In this document: piece after piece, positions 18,641-29,695 of the stretch
How positions within the stretch are numbered: position 1 is the stretch's first letter
Layout of the letters: each line of letters starts with the position of its first letter
Assembly (NCBI RefSeq): GCF_030409875.1
Contig: NZ_JAUFQR010000003.1
Location: 248,001-312,000 of the forward strand
Reading direction: 5' to 3'
DNA length: 64,000 nt
Source: Chryseobacterium tructae
GTDB lineage: Bacteria > Bacteroidota > Bacteroidia > Flavobacteriales > Weeksellaceae
The notes under the pieces: model-generated
The model's input: the letters and a program-made list of their open reading frames with translations, nothing else
The model's database searches: none
Told to the model about the DNA's origin: nothing
Made by a program: the position numbers and the translations under genes

Positions 18641-20140
18641 ATGTTAAACTTCTTCAAGAAAAATGTGGCACTTATCTGGGCAAAAAAACATGTCCAAAAG
18701 GCGGAGGAATTCAAAAAAAACGCAGAAAAAAACCAAGAGGATCTATTGATTTCTCTTGTCAACACAGCTCAGAAAACTCTTTTTGGGCGAGAACATGATT
18801 TTGAAAACATCCGCTCTGTAAAGGATTTTCAGGAAAAAGTTCCTATTGCCGACTACGAAGATTTAAAACCATACATTGAAAGGGTAAAAAAAGGGCAGGG
18901 AAATATTCTTTGGACAGATACCCCTGAATATTTTGCCAAAACTTCAGGGACGACTTCTGGTTCAAAATACATTCCTATATCTAAGGAAGGAATGCCTTAT
19001 CAGATTGCCGGAGCACAAAGTGCCCTATTTCATTATATCAGCAAAAAGAATAATGCAGATTTCGTGAATGGAAAAATGATCTTCTTACAGGGAAGTCCGG
19101 AATTAGAAGAAGTTTTTGGAATTAAAACCGGAAGACTCTCCGGAATTGTTGCCCATCACATTCCTAATTATCTTCAAAAAAACAGACTACCAAGTTGGGA
19201 AACCAATATCATGGAAGATTGGGAAGCTAAAGTAGATAAGATTGTTGAAGAAACGGAAAGTCAGAATATGACTTTAATTTCGGGAATACCTCCTTGGCTG
19301 ATCATGTATTTTGAGAAACTAACAGAGAAACATGGAAAAAAGATAAAACAACTCTTTCCTAATTTGCAACTCCTTGTAACGGGTGGTGTAAATTATGAAC
19401 CTTACCGTGATAAAATGGAAGATCTATTAGGCGGAAAGGTAGACATCATTCAAACTTTTCCTGCATCTGAAGGATTCTTTGCTTTTCAGGATGATTATAC
19501 AAAAGAAGGACTTTTGTTACTTACCAATCATGGTATTTTCTATGAGTTTATTCCATTAGAAGAGTATGGAAAACCCAATGCCAGAAGATTACCATTAAAA
19601 GAAATTGAGCTTAATAAGGACTATGCATTGATTCTTACCACCAATTCCGGGTTGTGGGCTTACTCCATCGGCGATGTTGTCAGGTTTATTGATAAAAAAC
19701 CATATCGAGTTTTGGTAAGCGGAAGAACGAAACATTTCACTTCTGCATTTGGAGAACATGTAATTGCGTTCGAAGTAGAGGAAGCCTTGAAAGCAACTCT
19801 TGAAAAATATCCTGCCCAAATTACAGAATTCCATCTTGCTCCACAGGTAAACCCAACAGAAGGACTTCCTTATCATGAATGGCTGATTGAATTTGAAAAA
19901 GATCCTGAAAATTTGGAAACCTTCAGAAATGAGCTGGATCAGCAGCTTAGAAATAAGAATACATATTATGATGATCTGATTTCCGGAAATATTTTACAAA
20001 AGCTTCATATCACTAGACTTAAGAAGAATGCGTTCCATGAATATGCAAAATCTCAGGGAAAACTAGGTGGTCAAAATAAGACCCCAAGATTGGCTAACGA
20101 CAGAAATATCGCAGATTTATTAGAAATTTACAAACTTTAA
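18641..20140 (+). CDS. GH3 auxin-responsive promoter family protein (acyl-adenylate/amide synthetase-like)
   Basis: 499 residues. GH3 proteins belong to the ANL adenylate-forming superfamily; plant members join amino acids to hormones. Seen here: the ATP-loop AKTSGTTSGSKYIPIS at about residues 102-117, a FPASEGFFAFQDD motif, and YSIGDVVRF near residue 345, with a hinge and small C-terminal domain. Length is somewhat below the plant enzymes. Bacterial GH3 substrates are mostly unknown. It stands alone, 138 bases past the previous terminator region. Confidence 0.9.
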   Translation: MLNFFKKNVALIWAKKHVQKAEEFKKNAEKNQEDLLISLVNTAQKTLFGREHDFENIRSVKDFQEKVPIADYEDLKPYIERVKKGQGNILWTDTPEYFAKTSGTTSGSKYIPISKEGMPYQIAGAQSALFHYISKKNNADFVNGKMIFLQGSPELEEVFGIKTGRLSGIVAHHIPNYLQKNRLPSWETNIMEDWEAKVDKIVEETESQNMTLISGIPPWLIMYFEKLTEKHGKKIKQLFPNLQLLVTGGVNYEPYRDKMEDLLGGKVDIIQTFPASEGFFAFQDDYTKEGLLLLTNHGIFYEFIPLEEYGKPNARRLPLKEIELNKDYALILTTNSGLWAYSIGDVVRFIDKKPYRVLVSGRTKHFTSAFGEHVIAFEVEEALKATLEKYPAQITEFHLAPQVNPTEGLPYHEWLIEFEKDPENLETFRNELDQQLRNKNTYYDDLISGNILQKLHITRLKKNAFHEYAKSQGKLGGQNKTPRLANDRNIADLLEIYKL

Positions 20141-20209
20141 AGATATTTTTTCAATTCCGAAAACGTATATTCGAAAAAAATTATAAATTTGAAAAACTAA
20201 ACGAAAATA

Positions 20210-20572
20210 ATGAAAGCATCTGTACTGTTGAAATCATCTTTATTAACGTCTTTATTTGTGATTACCTCTTGCGCTACAACAAAATATAGCGAAGATATTT
20301 CAAAAAATAATTATTCCAACCTGGAAGCCGGAAAGATTTACAAAGTTACTATGAGAGACGGATCTCCGAAACAAAAAATATTATTCAGAAACATTGTTGG
20401 AGATAACCTTGTAGGTACAGCTGGAAAAAAAGACAGTACAGAAGTAGTTATCCCTAAATCCAATGTGGCTGCAGTGAAAGACAGAAGAAAAGCAAGAATT
20501 GTAGCAGGTGCCACTCTTATTGGTGCGGCAGGAGTTGCTGCCATTGTGATCAGTTCTTCAAGAGCTGACTAA
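20210..20572 (+). CDS. Small predicted lipoprotein with glycine-rich C-terminal helix
   Basis: 120 residues. Lipobox VITSC (Cys at about residue 21). A small beta-domain (GKIYKVTMRDGSPKQKILFR) is followed by a basic stretch (KDRRKARIV) and a Gly/Ala-rich hydrophobic segment (GATLIGAAGVAAIVI) ending SSSRAD. This is similar in plan to glycine-zipper lipoproteins. Function unknown. It follows the GH3 gene by 69 bases and is closed by a terminator. Confidence 0.65.
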   Translation: MKASVLLKSSLLTSLFVITSCATTKYSEDISKNNYSNLEAGKIYKVTMRDGSPKQKILFRNIVGDNLVGTAGKKDSTEVVIPKSNVAAVKDRRKARIVAGATLIGAAGVAAIVISSSRAD

Positions 20573-20628
20573 AATAGATTTTATCTTTTGATATATATTT
20601 AATATATCTTTTAAAAAACGACATACAG

Positions 20629-20660
20629 ATAGCCCTAAATAAATTTTTAGGGCTATTTTT
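20629..20660 (+). terminator. Terminator between the lipoprotein and the MFS gene
   Basis: ATAGCCCTAAA / TTTAGGGCTAT stem, then T run; the T run abuts the MFS start at 20665. Confidence 0.85.
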
Positions 20661-20664
20661 GTTC

Positions 20665-21900
20665 ATGATTTCCTTTACCCCGTTACAAACCTTACAAAAT
20701 GTTGAGTTCAGAAATCTTCTCACTGGGAGATTTTTTATTGTTTTAGCCTTCAGAATGCTTGCTACCTTATTAGGATGGTGGGTATATCAATTAACCAAAG
20801 ACCCTTTTTCAATTGGGCTTATTGGGCTTTCAGAGGTAATTCCGGCAGTGAGCTGCGCTTTATACGCTGGCCATGTTATAGATATGAATGAAAAAAAGAG
20901 ATTATTACTCATCTGTAATTATGCTTATGTATTTCTGATCGGATTGCTTTTAATTCCTGCTTTTTTTAATGTTCAAATGCATTTTACAGGGCACGAGATT
21001 ACTTATTACATTTATGGAGTTATATTTTTCACAGGTATTGCAAGAGCTTTTATAGGCCCTATCGTTCCTTCTATGATTCCTAAAATTGTAAAGAAAGAGA
21101 ATCTCCCGAATGCCGTTACTCTTAATCAGGCAACATTCCTTATTTCTTCAGTATGCGGACACGCTATCGGAGGAATCCTTATTGGATATATAGGAGTACA
21201 ATGGACATTGGTTGCTATTTTATCGTTAATATTTATTGCCTCTCTCTTTTTCTGGCAACTGAATCAACAACATTCAGAAAATAAGAAAGAAACAGTAGAT
21301 GTTGTGGAAAGCATGCGTGAAGGAATCTCTTATATTTTTAAAACAAAAGAAATCCTGGGAGCTTTATGCCTTGATATGTTTGCTGTACTTTTTGGAGGTG
21401 CGGTAGCTATGATTCCTGTATTCGCTACGGACATCCTGAATTCCGGGGCAGAAGGGTTTGGTCTATTGAATGCAGCTTCAGATATTGGCTCAATGTGTAT
21501 TATTACCATTCTATCTATTGTTCCTTTACGAAAAAATCAAGGAAAGGTATTACTTGCTGTAGTGACCGGATTTGGAATCTGCATCATCGGATTTGGATTA
21601 TCGAAACTTTACTGGCTTTCTTTTATGTTCTTGGTGCTAAGCGGGATGCTTGATGGTATTTCAGTCGTGATCAGAGGAACTATTGTACAATTAAAAACTC
21701 CTGATCATATAAGAGGAAGAGTTTTAAGTGTTAATTCAATATTCATCATGTCCAGTAATGAAATGGGACAATTTGAAAGTGGAGTTATGGCCAAAGCATT
21801 AGGTGTAGTACGTTCGGTAGTATTCGGAGGATGCATGACCGTTCTGATCGCCTTAATTGTTGGAAGCACCAATCCAAAGCTAAGAAAAATGCAATATTAA
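20665..21900 (+). CDS. MFS transporter, EntS/MFS_3-like
   Basis: 411 residues from ATG 20665; a TTG two codons earlier is possible. Twelve hydrophobic segments. It starts FRNLLTGRFFIVLAFRMLAT, characteristic of the MFS_3 group that contains the enterobactin exporter EntS. A loop motif (GRVLSVNSIFIMSSNEMGQF) is near residue 355. Probably a drug or siderophore exporter in the inner membrane; the substrate cannot be told. The ATG lies only a few bases after a terminator, so transcription must start within or before that hairpin. Confidence 0.82.
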   Translation: MISFTPLQTLQNVEFRNLLTGRFFIVLAFRMLATLLGWWVYQLTKDPFSIGLIGLSEVIPAVSCALYAGHVIDMNEKKRLLLICNYAYVFLIGLLLIPAFFNVQMHFTGHEITYYIYGVIFFTGIARAFIGPIVPSMIPKIVKKENLPNAVTLNQATFLISSVCGHAIGGILIGYIGVQWTLVAILSLIFIASLFFWQLNQQHSENKKETVDVVESMREGISYIFKTKEILGALCLDMFAVLFGGAVAMIPVFATDILNSGAEGFGLLNAASDIGSMCIITILSIVPLRKNQGKVLLAVVTGFGICIIGFGLSKLYWLSFMFLVLSGMLDGISVVIRGTIVQLKTPDHIRGRVLSVNSIFIMSSNEMGQFESGVMAKALGVVRSVVFGGCMTVLIALIVGSTNPKLRKMQY

Positions 21901-21960
21901 CAAACTTATTACCAATTGATTCAAAAACAATTAAATCAAATTAAAATCAAAAATACACAA

Positions 21961-21990
21961 AATAAGGATAGAACATTTTCTATCCTTATT
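21961..21990 (+). terminator. Terminator after the MFS gene
   Basis: Perfect 13-base stem AATAAGGATAGAA / TTCTATCCTTATT with loop CATT, then TTATTTTTAT. The rest of 21901-22200 is A/C-rich on the plus strand and holds no gene. Confidence 0.88.
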
Positions 21991-22175
21991 TTATTTTTAT
22001 ACCTATTCAATCTAAAAACAATATTCAAATTTAATTACAAATAAAACCAAAAATCCAACAACCATTACAATCTTGACATAATCCAACCAACCACCAAAAA
22101 TACCACATCCAAATACAAAATATAGTATTCTTTAAATATATACTAAACCAGAATACCAAAACGTTATTAATTTCA

Positions 22176-22183
22176 TATATTTG
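22176..22183 (+). promoter_or_regulatory. -7 promoter element for the 22201 gene
   Basis: TATATTTG, an exact TAnnTTTG match, 17 bases before the ATG. No clear -33 TTTG. Confidence 0.45.
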
Positions 22184-22200
22184 TAACAAATATCTTCTTT

Positions 22201-22797
22201 ATGAATAAAATTTTACTTATTTTAAGCTTTTTCGTGACGGGCTTATGGGTAAGCGCCCAAACTTTCACAGACAAAGCGTTACAACAAAGTGCTACACAGC
22301 TCAACACCGTTAATACTGAAGGTGATTACGACAAACTGTTTAAGAAATTCACAGAGAACAACACCTCTGAACAATGGAAAGCTTTTTACTACGCTGCTGT
22401 TTCTATGTATCTTAAAGCGGAATTATTATCAAAAAAATCTGCTGCTTCTGACATCTACCCTATTGGCACAGCTGAAAAATTTGCTCTTGGAGTATCACTT
22501 TCCCAGCCGGAAAACCCAGAAAACAATATCCTTTTGGGTCTCATCACATTGCGAAGCATACAAATGAATGTCTACAATAATCCAGCAAAAGCAATACAAT
22601 CTGTTTCAGAATATATTGCAAAAGCGGAAAATTCTGACCCAAATAATCCAAGACTAGCAATCCTAAAAGCAAAATCAGCAGAAAGATCCGGCAATATGGC
22701 TGAAGCTGAAGTTCAATATCAAAAAGCAGCAACAGGATTCACAACCTCGGGTTCTTTACCGGGATGGGGTAAACAACTTATCCCAAGCAACAAATAA
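22201..22797 (+). CDS. Secreted TPR-like protein of unknown function
   Basis: 198 residues. Signal peptide to about residue 19 (LWVSAQ). The rest is alpha-helical, with at least one tetratricopeptide-like pair near residues 145-180 (NPRLAILKAKSAERSGNMAE followed by AEVQYQKAATGF) and a Leu/Ala-rich helical middle. Exported to the periplasm. It is 34 bases upstream of a CHU_C surface protein and may be in the same transcript. No enzymatic motif seen. Confidence 0.65.
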   Translation: MNKILLILSFFVTGLWVSAQTFTDKALQQSATQLNTVNTEGDYDKLFKKFTENNTSEQWKAFYYAAVSMYLKAELLSKKSAASDIYPIGTAEKFALGVSLSQPENPENNILLGLITLRSIQMNVYNNPAKAIQSVSEYIAKAENSDPNNPRLAILKAKSAERSGNMAEAEVQYQKAATGFTTSGSLPGWGKQLIPSNK

Positions 22798-22831
22798 TTC
22801 ACTCTAAGGATTCAATTTTAAATCGGTCAAA

Positions 22832-24920
22832 ATGAAAAAATATCTACTGGTTTTTCTAATTTTCATCACCCAAATGGTTTTTGCACAACAAGACTGTATC
22901 ACCGCTATACCAATATGTAGTGATTCAGAAATCTCGTTAAAACCTAACGGAAGCGGAAGTGTAAAAGAAGGAAGCGGCTGTCTAAGCACTGAAAGTAACT
23001 CCATCTGGTTCACCTTCAGCATACAAACAGCAGGAACCTTAACCTTCCTGATCACCCCCATGGGACCCAAAGCCTATGACATTGATTATGACTTCGCCTT
23101 GTATGGCCCTAATCACAGCTGCAGCAACCCTAGAGAAACCCCTCTGAGATGCTCTTATGCAGGAATGGGTAACTTACTAAGCAGACCTCTTACAGGCCTT
23201 AATATGACCGCAACAGAAACCACAGAAGGCGCTGGCGGTATTGGCTTTGTTAAATATATTGACGTACTTCCAGGAGAGGTATATCATTTACTTCTAAACA
23301 ACTTCTCAACTGACATTGCTCCTTTAAACTAAGTTTCGGAGGAACAGCAACATTACTTACACCTTTTGACAATAACTCATTAAAGATCTATCAGCCTTTT
23401 CCATTTTTAGAGCCTGGAGCAAACAATGATGGAAACATTGATATTTGTGGTAACCCTGTTACGTTTGATTTTGGTACGTTATCTAATCACATCAGAAATA
23501 ACAACCCTAATTTTGTTATAAAATATTTTCATAGCGAAGCGGATGCACAGAATGATTACGATCCTATAACAACTCCTATCCCGGTTAACACAACTACCAA
23601 GTACGCCTATTCCATTTCTTATGTTGATCCTACCAAGCCTCTCAGCTTCTTAAATCAATGTAGAAAATTTGGAGAGATCAATTTCTTTGACAGATCTTTC
23701 ACACTTACCCCTGCAACACTTACATCATGTAATAACAACAATGCAGGAACAGCAATGTATGATCTGACATCTGCAACTATAGGTGTAACCCCTAATCTTG
23801 TTATGAAGTACTACCCTTCAATGTATGACCTTGATCATAACATTAACGAGATCACCAACCCTTATCAGTACGTTGCATCTGAAGGATCAGCCTTTGCAAA
23901 GGCAACCAATGAGTATGGATGTATTGCAATTACAGAAATTAAACTAAAGTTCTACCCAGATATTACAGTATACGACGCTGCAATAGAAGCTTGTTTCATA
24001 GAATCAAACCCTTCTACAGGTTTATTTAACCTTGATAACGCTCCGGTTGTACCACAAAATTCAGGTACAGATAAAAAATACTTTCCTTCTTTGATTGATG
24101 CTGTAGATGGAACAAACGAAATACCAAATCCTAAACTTATATTGCTCCCAATGGAGTAGTATATGTAAGAGTGTATAACCCGCAAGGATGTTTCAAAGTT
24201 GCTAAAGTAACTCTTAAAGTACTTCCTCCGGTAAAATCAACAGTACTTCAGGATAAAATCATCTGTATGGAAGACAAAACCACACTGGATGCAGGCCCTG
24301 GATTCAAAAAGTACGAATGGAGCACAGGAGCAACTACACAAAGTATTAACAATGCAGGAGTAGGAACATACTGGGTAAAATTAACAACCGGAGAATGCGT
24401 TACAACGCAAACCGTAAAAGTATACCCTACTGAACAACCTGTTATAGCAAGCATCGACGTAGCAACGACTACAATAACAGTAAATGTAATAGGCGGAACT
24501 CCTGATTACAAATACTCTATAGATAATGTTGTATGGCAAGACTCCAATGTATTTAGCAATGTTCCTAGAGGCAGTTACAAAATCTATGTAAGAGATGCCT
24601 ATAACTGTGATCCTATTGAAGTTTCAGTATTGGTACCTAACATCGTAAATGTTATTACACCAAATGGAGATGGCGTTAATGACATTATGGATTATTCAGC
24701 GATTGCAGGGAAACAAAATCTAACATTGAGTATTTTTGACAGATATGGTGTAAAAATTCACCAGGCCGATAAGTCCAACGGATACAAATGGGACGGAACC
24801 ATTGCCGGCAAGAAAATACCTACTGGTACTTACTGGTACACTCTAACCTGGAATGAGAACGATAAAAAGAACACGCCTTTCAAATTCTCAGGATGGGTCA
24901 TCTTGAAAAACAGAGAATAA
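22832..24920 (+). pseudogene. Secreted protein with CHU_C (T9SS type B) tail, broken by two frameshifts
   Basis: Three pieces in three frames: 22832-23332, about 23329-24159, and about 24140-24920. Adding one base near 23326-23330 and one near 24133-24140 gives a 696-residue protein. Signal peptide (FITQMVFAQQ), an N-terminal domain (DCITAIPICSDSEI, with paired cysteines) typical of gliding-associated proteins, then repeat modules (EACFIESNPSTGLFNL), a KIICMEDKTTLDAG module, and a C-terminal CHU_C domain with NVITPNGDGVNDIM and a YWYTLTW end. CHU_C tails send proteins through type IX secretion. Probably a cell-surface adhesin. A terminator follows. Confidence 0.8.
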
Positions 24921-24940
24921 CCTCTCAGTCATATCATAAA

Positions 24941-24968
24941 AATCACTCCAATTGGGGTGATTTTTTTT
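24941..24968 (+). terminator. Terminator after the CHU_C gene
   Basis: AATCACTCC / GGGGTGATT stem (one G-T pair), then eight T. Confidence 0.85.
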
Positions 24969-25039
24969 ATCAACATACCCAATCCCCTAATAGCCGCATT
25001 TCCACAAAGACTGCTAATAATTTGTTGAATACTATTTCC

Positions 25040-25067
25040 TTGATATTTTTTAAATAAGCTATCTTTG
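25040..25067 (+). promoter_or_regulatory. Promoter of dnaB
   Basis: TTG (25040-25042), a 17-base spacer and TATCTTTG (25060-25067). The -7 element ends only four bases before the ATG at 25072, so the transcript may be leaderless. Confidence 0.6.
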
Positions 25068-25071
25068 CACC

Positions 25072-26658
25072 ATGGCGCAGAAAGAAACATTATCATCCCT
25101 TACCCACGGAAACTTTGCAAAAGAGCTCTCTATTGCGGATGGAAAAATGCCTCCTAATGCAGTGGATTTCGAAAGACTTGTTATCGGAACTTTTTTGATT
25201 GACAAAAAAGGTCTTGACCATTCCATTGACCTTCTTACCCCGGAAGTATTTTATGATCCCAGGCATCAGGTTATTTTTTCTACTATATTAAAGCTTTACG
25301 AAGGTAACCACCCCGTAGATTTAATGACCATTATTCAGAATCTAAAAAAAGATGACAAGCTAAGCCAGGCAGGTGGTGATCATTATATCATTGATCTGAC
25401 CATGGGAGTAAGCTCATCTGCCCATATTGAATATCATGTTCGTGTTATTCTTGAAAAATACATTTTAAGAAGTCTTATTAATGTTTCTGCCAATGTGATT
25501 GATTCTTCCTACAAAGAGTCAACCGACGTATTTGAACTTTTGGATAAAGCAGAACAATCTTTCTTTGAGATCACCAACGGAACTATAAAAAAAGGATTTG
25601 ATACCGCTAATTCATTAGTAAAACAAGCTATTGACACCATCAAATCTCTAAAGGATAAAGAAGGACTTTCAGGAGTTCCTTCGGGATTTAGAGATGTGGA
25701 TAAAGAAACCGGAGGCTGGCAGAATTCTGACCTTATCATTATTGCTGCACGTCCGGCGATGGGAAAAACAGCATTCCTTCTTTCCATGGCAAGAAATATT
25801 GCTGTAGGTCACAAAATCCCAATGGCTCTATTCTCCCTCGAGATGGCATCTGTACAGCTTATCACCAGAATGATTGCTTCCGAAACAAGAATCTCTTCTG
25901 AAAAACTCAGAAAAGGAACCCTTGATGATGAAGAATGGCAAAGACTTTTCTCCAATGTATCAGAACTGGAAAACGCTCCTTTATATATTGATGAAACACC
26001 ATCACTTTCCATCTTCGACTTCCGTGCAAAATGCCGAAGACTGGTTATGCAGCACGGTGTCAGACTGATCATGGTCGACTACCTTCAGCTGATGACCGCA
26101 GGTAGTGGCGGAAAAGGAGTTGGAAACCGTGAACAGGAAATCTCGATGATCTCACGTTCCTTAAAAGCTATTGCAAAAGAATTGAATGTACCGGTAATTG
26201 CACTTTCTCAGCTTTCGCGAAGTGTGGAAACGCGTCCCGGAAAGAGACCTCAGCTTTCGGATCTAAGGGAATCCGGAGCGATTGAGCAGGATGCGGATAT
26301 CGTTTCTTTTATTTTCAGACCCGAGTACTACAAAATTACGGTATGGGACAATGATGAAGAAGGACAAGAAACCTCTACAGAAAATCAAGCTGAATTGATT
26401 ATTGCAAAACACAGAAATGGTGCGACGGCTGATGTCAGATTATCATTCTTAAAGCATTTTGCAAAATTTGGTGATATTGAAGCAGCTCTTGATGGCGGCA
26501 TGGGAGGCGGCTACCCTTCTAACTTTGGTGAGCCAAGTGGTTTTGACAAAATCAAAACTACAATCCAACCAGGAGCAGCATTTGACCTTCCCGACAGCTC
26601 AAAGCTTTCAGGATCATCGATGAATGATTTTGATGATGATGATGATTTCCCTTTTTAA
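25072..26658 (+). CDS. dnaB: Replicative DNA helicase DnaB
   Basis: 528 residues. Unwinds DNA at the replication fork as a hexamer. The N-terminal domain (PPNAVDFERLVIGTFLI) is followed by a linker helix and the RecA-like domain with Walker A ARPAMGKTAFLLS near residues 224-236, Walker B IMVDYLQLM, and SQLSRSVETRPGKRPQLSDL. The C-terminal tail is acidic (DFDDDDDFPF), a common feature of proteins that meet SSB or clamp partners, here unproven. No intein is present. Single gene with its own close promoter. Confidence 0.97.
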   Translation: MAQKETLSSLTHGNFAKELSIADGKMPPNAVDFERLVIGTFLIDKKGLDHSIDLLTPEVFYDPRHQVIFSTILKLYEGNHPVDLMTIIQNLKKDDKLSQAGGDHYIIDLTMGVSSSAHIEYHVRVILEKYILRSLINVSANVIDSSYKESTDVFELLDKAEQSFFEITNGTIKKGFDTANSLVKQAIDTIKSLKDKEGLSGVPSGFRDVDKETGGWQNSDLIIIAARPAMGKTAFLLSMARNIAVGHKIPMALFSLEMASVQLITRMIASETRISSEKLRKGTLDDEEWQRLFSNVSELENAPLYIDETPSLSIFDFRAKCRRLVMQHGVRLIMVDYLQLMTAGSGGKGVGNREQEISMISRSLKAIAKELNVPVIALSQLSRSVETRPGKRPQLSDLRESGAIEQDADIVSFIFRPEYYKITVWDNDEEGQETSTENQAELIIAKHRNGATADVRLSFLKHFAKFGDIEAALDGGMGGGYPSNFGEPSGFDKIKTTIQPGAAFDLPDSSKLSGSSMNDFDDDDDFPF

Positions 26659-26753
26659 ATATTTAAAAGAGATAATTCTCCATTAAAATACTTCCCATTG
26701 TTGGGTAACTTAATATTACTAGTTTAATACAATTCAATTTTTACAAGACAGGT

Positions 26754-27230
26754 TTGAGAATCGAAATTTACACAGATGGTGCTTGCAGTGGAAACCCCGG
26801 AAAAGGCGGATATGGAATTCTCATGCGTGTTCCCGAAAAAAATTATCAGAAAACTTTTTCTAAAGGATTTCGAAAGACCACCAACAACAGAATGGAGCTT
26901 TTGGCAGTAATTTCTGCTTTGGAAAAATTGAAATCTACAGACAATGATATTCATGTTTACACGGACAGTAAATATGTAGCAGATGCCGTCAATCAGAGTT
27001 GGATCACCGGATGGATTAAAAGAGGCTGGAAAAATGTAAAAAACCCTGATCTCTGGAAAAAATTCATTGAACTATACAACAAACATACCCCCACTATGCA
27101 TTGGGTGAAAGGCCATGCCGGGCATTTTGAAAATGAACTTTGTGATAAATTAGCAGTAGCAGCTGCCAGTTCTCCGGATCTTGAGATTGACACTTATTTT
27201 GAAGGATTAGAAAACAATTCACTCTTTTAA
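26754..27230 (+). CDS. rnhA: Ribonuclease HI
   Basis: 158 residues, the usual RNase HI length. Cleaves RNA in RNA-DNA hybrids. Active-site acids: IYTDGACSGNPG (Asp), NRMELLAVISAL (Glu), and YTDSKYV (Asp), with a late VKGHAGHFENELCD histidine/aspartate region. The start is a TTG (26754): no in-frame ATG exists upstream near the family N-terminus, and the frame begins exactly at the conserved MRIEIYTDG position. It lies 95 bases after dnaB. Confidence 0.93.
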   Translation: MRIEIYTDGACSGNPGKGGYGILMRVPEKNYQKTFSKGFRKTTNNRMELLAVISALEKLKSTDNDIHVYTDSKYVADAVNQSWITGWIKRGWKNVKNPDLWKKFIELYNKHTPTMHWVKGHAGHFENELCDKLAVAAASSPDLEIDTYFEGLENNSLF

Positions 27231-27392
27231 TTTCATTCACAAAAATCCAATACAACACCTACAACTCTCGTTACTTTATCTTAAAAAATATTATTTTCTG
27301 AATAATAATTGATTTTTTTAACAAAATTAACATAAAATATCCATTTTTTAATTGGGATTTAATATATTTACACGAATTAAATTCCCAGTGAA

Positions 27393-29659
27393 ATGAATAA
27401 AATTTTATTATTTTACTTCTCTATTCTTTTGCTATGCTTGTCTGGAACTTCCTTTGCCCAGACCTATCAACTCACCGGAAATCCTATCAACACTACAGGT
27501 TGGACTATAGTACCTAGTGCAGTTGCAAACACAGATTTCATCATGCTTACTGATGACGTAACCAATAATGCTGGTGCCATAAAACTAAATGATCCCATCA
27601 ATTTAAAATATTGTGACAAATGGAGGGTTGAGTTTGACTTCAGGATTGACGGAAATGGAACCTCATCCGGCAAAGGAGATGGATTTGCATTCTGGTACCT
27701 CGCTAATCCTCCGGTTACCAGTCAACAAGGTGCAGGGCTGGGAATCCCACAAAATGCTACGGGTCTGATTGTAGGTTTTGACATCTACAATAATATGGCA
27801 GGCGGCGGCCTGATGAGCAAAGTTCATGTTGCCTACGGAGTAGTTCCCAATACAGCAGACACCAATGGGCTGGAATATTACAATACGGCAGGAAGTTCAT
27901 TTCACTCCCCTGATCTAAACTCTACTCAACCCTTTGTAGGAGCTACTTACAAACATGTAGAAGTTACCGGAGTAACTGATCCCACAGTTCCTACCAACTG
28001 GATCATCACCGTAAAGATAGATGGCAATACCATTACCTCGCAATCATTCGCTCCGTCAGCCGGAGCAGCTACTATGACCCAGGGATATTTGGATTTTCAG
28101 CATCTACAGGAGCTGCAAGCGCTAAACATTCCATTAAAAATGTAAAAATTTTTACAGATAAAGTTTCCATTTTAACCCCTCTGGTAACCCAATCTTTCTG
28201 CCCCAATCCTACGACAGGCCTTGGAAGTGTAAATTTAACTGACTTTAATTCTCAGTTTGTTGCCAATCCCGGAAACTACACCTTCACTTATTATCCTCAA
28301 GGCAGCTCAACTCCTATTTCCAATCCTGCCAATTATCAATTCAACACCAATACAACCGTAACCATTGTCATCAAAGATAGTGCTGGAATACTTTGCGATA
28401 ACCCTGATGGAAAAATTCAATTAACCCTCGCCGCTTTTAAAGCAGATGATAAAACATTAACCCAATGCAATAACAATAAAGCAGGAACTGCAATTTTCAA
28501 CCTTAACTCTGCTAATGTAACAAATGTTCCCGGAGTCACAAAGAACTATTACAAGACACTCAATGATCTAAATGCAGGAACTAATGAAATTCTCAATCCC
28601 GACAACTATCTTTCCGCCCCTGGAACGGTTTATGTAAAAGTAACCACTCCATTGGGATGTACTGGTACTGCAAAGATTACTCTTGCCTTTTATCCTGATA
28701 CTGTAGTAAAAGAAGCCACCATTCAATCTTGTTTTATTGAAAACAACATACTCAATGCTGAATTTAATTTAACAGCAGCTAATGTAACACCACTTACCAC
28801 CGGTATCACTAAAAGATATTACACCACAGTTGCCAATGCTATTAATGATACCAACGAGATCATCAATCCTTATCAATATATTTCAACAAGCACTGCCGTT
28901 TATGCAAAAATAACAGACACTAACGGCTGTTTTGCTGTCGCCAAGATCAATCTTATAGTACTTCCTCCTGTTAAATCATCAATTCTCATAGATAAAACGA
29001 TCTGTATAGAAGACAAAACCAACCTCGATGCAGGCCCTGGCTTTGATGAATACCTATGGAGTACAGGAGACACAACTCCCTCTATAAAAGATGTAAGCGT
29101 AGGTACTTATTGGGTTAAATTAAAAACAGGCAACTGCGTCACTACACAAACTGTATATGTAAAGCCCTCTCCTAATCCCGTCATCTCAAGTATTGATATT
29201 CAAAACAACACAATCACGGTAAATGTTGTAGGCGGAAGATCACCTTATCAATATTCCTTAAACGGAGTCAACTGGCAGACCTCAAATACTTTTACCGGAC
29301 TAACCAGAGGAGAAGTAAAAGTTTTTGTTAAAGATTTTTACAACTGTACTCCTATGGGCGTTCAGATCACAGTCCCCAACCTCATCAATGCGATTACACC
29401 TAATGGAGATAATAAAAATGATTTCATTGATTATACCGCATTGGCTTACAAAAAAAACTTAGTCTTCACTGTATACGACAGATACGGAAACAAACTTTAT
29501 GAAGCCAGCAAAATAAGAAACTATACGTGGGACGGAAGAGCTTATGGTAAAAAAATCCCTACGGCAACTTATTGGTACACGATCTCATGGAATGAAAATG
29601 ATAAAAACAACACCGAAACGAAATACTCCGGCTGGGTATTGGTAAAGAACCAGGAATAA
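27393..29659 (+). pseudogene. L-type lectin / CHU_C surface protein, frameshifted
   Basis: First of two tandem paralogues. Signal peptide (GTSFAQ), L-type (legume-like) lectin domain to about residue 250 (WRVEFDFRIDGNG, GDGFAFWYLANPP), repeat modules (QSCFIENNILNAEFNL), and a C-terminal CHU_C domain (NAITPNGDNKNDFI). The frame breaks at 28088-28090, where TATTTGGA needs one more T; the next frame then reads GFSASTGAASAKHSIKN and runs to 29659. The restored protein is 755 residues against 753 for the intact neighbour. Likely a sugar-binding adhesin exported by T9SS. Confidence 0.82.
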
Positions 29660-29695
29660 GACATTAAACATGCAGCAACATCACAACCTTCCACT

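Noticed and set aside
21991..22175. A/C-rich stretch as a possible repeat array
   Set aside because: No unit repeats; compositional skew only.
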